From contig CAMIWP010000067.1 of the NCBI GenBank assembly GCA_946402475.1, positions 1 through 6,666 on the forward strand: a stretch of DNA of 6,666 bases, read 5' to 3'. A program made the translations under genes and the position numbers. Shown in pieces: positions 6,401 through 6,666 of this stretch. The notes beneath the pieces were generated by a model. The model saw only the letters and a program-made list of their open reading frames with translations. It was not told the origin of the DNA and did not search any database. Positions within the stretch are counted from its first letter, which is position 1; the number at the start of each line of letters is the position of its first letter. The stretch is from an uncultured Selenomonadaceae bacterium. Its GTDB lineage: Bacteria; Bacillota_C; Negativicutes; Selenomonadales; Selenomonadaceae.

Positions 6401-6604
6401 GGCTGTCTTCCCCTTGCCGTGGCCAGCGGCGCAGGGGCGGCGGCGCGCAACGGCATGGGTGTTGCCGTGGTGGGCGGTATGCTCTTCGCCACATCCCTGG
6501 GGATTTTCCTCATTCCGGTCTTCTTCGTCATCACGGAGTGGATCGCCGTGAAATTGGGAATGGCGAAGCAGGAGCGCCGCAAGCGTCCTACGGATTATAT
6601 GTGA
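3416..6604 (+). CDS. acrB: RND multidrug efflux pump, inner-membrane permease (AcrB/HAE1 type)
   Basis: This 1062-residue proton-driven pump takes drugs or other amphiphiles from the periplasm or inner membrane and passes them through the adaptor to an outer-membrane channel. It appears complete, slightly longer than AcrB (1049). Layout: TM1 (11-30), first large periplasmic porter/docking loop (about 33-335), TM2-TM6 (about 341-494), TM7 (538-557), second periplasmic loop (about 560-870), TM8-TM12 (about 873-1040) and a short basic tail. The proton-relay residues are all present: D407 and D408 in GLVVDDAIVVIENVE (TM4), K952 in GLAAKNAILIVEF (TM10), and R982 and T989 in LRPILMTSFAF (TM11). F178 matches a drug-pocket Phe of AcrB. 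The TM9-TM10 loop is about 12 residues longer than in E. coli AcrB. The gene lies 12 nt after the adaptor gene and before a strong terminator; no outer-membrane factor follows. Substrates cannot be read from sequence. Confidence 0.96.
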   Translation: MSKFFIHRPIFAIVISLIIVIVGILAALQLPIAQYPQISPPTISVGTTYTGASASVVNETVAQIIEEQVNGTQGMDYMSSNSDDTGRYSLSVTFTVGTDGDMDSVKVQNNVAIANASLPADVQRVGVTTKKSSTDMALLVSMYSPKGNYDRTFMKNYSTIYLLDKIKRVSGVGDVQVFGADYSMRVWLNPDRLAELGLAVKNVTEAIEEQNVQAPAGTIGSMPLPASQEKQYTGKVNGRLVTPEEFGNIIIHSDGKGNFVRLKDVARIETGQKTNNIISKANDDAAVGFGVQLTSDANAMQTVKEVRAILDEAEKDFPPDLKISTVVDSTDYIRASIEEVVHTFVEALLLVVLVIFVFLQNFRATIIPLLAVPVSLIGTFGAFIVLDFSINTLTLFAMVLAIGLVVDDAIVVIENVEHHMESGLSPVDATERAMDEVQGPVVAIAFVLAAVFVPVAFLGGMMGVLYRQFALTIAISMALSAFVALTLTPALCAMILKPHSGEGRTGILDRFFTAFNDWFERTKHGYLGIVARFIRHSRLAIVFMLIVCGLTWVVYSKLPSTFVPEEDQGYFIVSVSLPEGTSTNRTQETMDKVAAQIRTLPGIQNTMYVNGFDIMSFGSKSSAGTMFIGLKAWDRRTEPGTDINSTIGKVFGIGAKVAPEAQVIAFNPPALPGLGMVGGWSMQLQDMSGHTDEELNEITNRIVMAMNERPELQGVRTTYKINSPVYDFDIDREKVKTLNVKLSDVFTALQVNFGGYQVNDFNQFGRSYKVMLQSDTMYRTEAEAAKFIFVKSGSGTMVPLDTLLKPKLSTGASIISRFNATRAVQIQGNAGPGYSSGQALVAAEEVVREVAPSGFNVEWSGQSREEKKASSSTGKVLALALVFVFLCLAALYESWSVPYAVLLTVPTGIFGAVVSEYGLSILEAMLGHQNSGLQDSVYMQIGIIMIIGLAAKNAILIVEFAKVRVDRGMEPVKAAIEAAGLRLRPILMTSFAFIIGCLPLAVASGAGAAARNGMGVAVVGGMLFATSLGIFLIPVFFVITEWIAVKLGMAKQERRKRPTDYM

Positions 6605-6614
6605 TTCTTTGAAG

Positions 6615-6651
6615 TGGCGCAGTCGCCGGAGCGGCTGTGCCATTTTTCTTT
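6615..6651 (+). terminator. Strong rho-independent terminator of the pump operon
   Basis: A 12-bp stem pairs TGGCGCAGTCGC (6615-6626) with GCGGCTGTGCCA (6631-6642) around a CGGA tetraloop, with two G-U pairs in the plus-strand RNA, and is followed by TTTTTCTTT (6643-6651). It starts 10 nt after the pump stop codon and closes the two-gene operon. Confidence 0.9.
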
Positions 6652-6666
6652 ACTCGCGTTCCATGA

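Noticed and set aside
5735..6643. 302-codon minus-strand open frame overlapping the pump 3' end and terminator
   Set aside because: It starts within the terminator T tract, has the same antisense composition, and its protein shows no recognisable features.

Overview
The window most likely comes from a Gram-negative (diderm) member of the Firmicutes, such as a Negativicutes bacterium of the Selenomonas/Megasphaera kind. The RND-type tripartite efflux genes require an outer membrane. The strong AAAGGAG and AGGGGG ribosome-binding sites, the TTG start codons and the clostridial-looking guanidinium exporter point to a firmicute background. Base composition is moderately GC-rich. This placement is inference from style, not from a marker gene, and Synergistetes is an alternative.

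Layout. (1) Positions 1-1094, plus strand: the 3' two thirds of a family 5 (oligopeptide/nickel type) ABC transporter substrate-binding protein, with its 5' end outside the window. (2) Positions 1147-1407, minus strand: an 86-residue protein of unknown function with its own near-consensus promoter. (3) Positions 1496-1819, minus strand: a small multidrug resistance (SMR) protein of the SugE/Gdx guanidinium exporter subgroup. A textbook sigma-70 promoter and a roughly 106-nt leader with a long hairpin precede it. (4) Positions 1820-2194: a 375-bp divergent regulatory region with no convincing gene. (5) Positions 2195-3403 and 3416-6604, plus strand: an AcrA-type lipoprotein adaptor and an AcrB-type RND pump in a tight two-gene operon. 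Both use TTG starts behind the same AGGGGG-N7 spacing, and a strong intrinsic terminator follows at 6615-6651. No outer-membrane channel gene is in this operon, so a TolC/OprM-type partner must be encoded elsewhere.

Function. Two export systems sit back to back: a single-component inner-membrane guanidinium/cation exporter and a three-component envelope-spanning drug pump. No regulator gene lies next to them in the window. The most interesting non-coding element is the hairpin in the exporter leader. All three imperfections in its 14-bp lower stem are G-U wobbles when read as the exporter's mRNA and A-C mismatches on the other strand. That suggests it works as RNA, perhaps as an attenuator or riboswitch-type element. 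I could not match it to a known guanidine riboswitch class.
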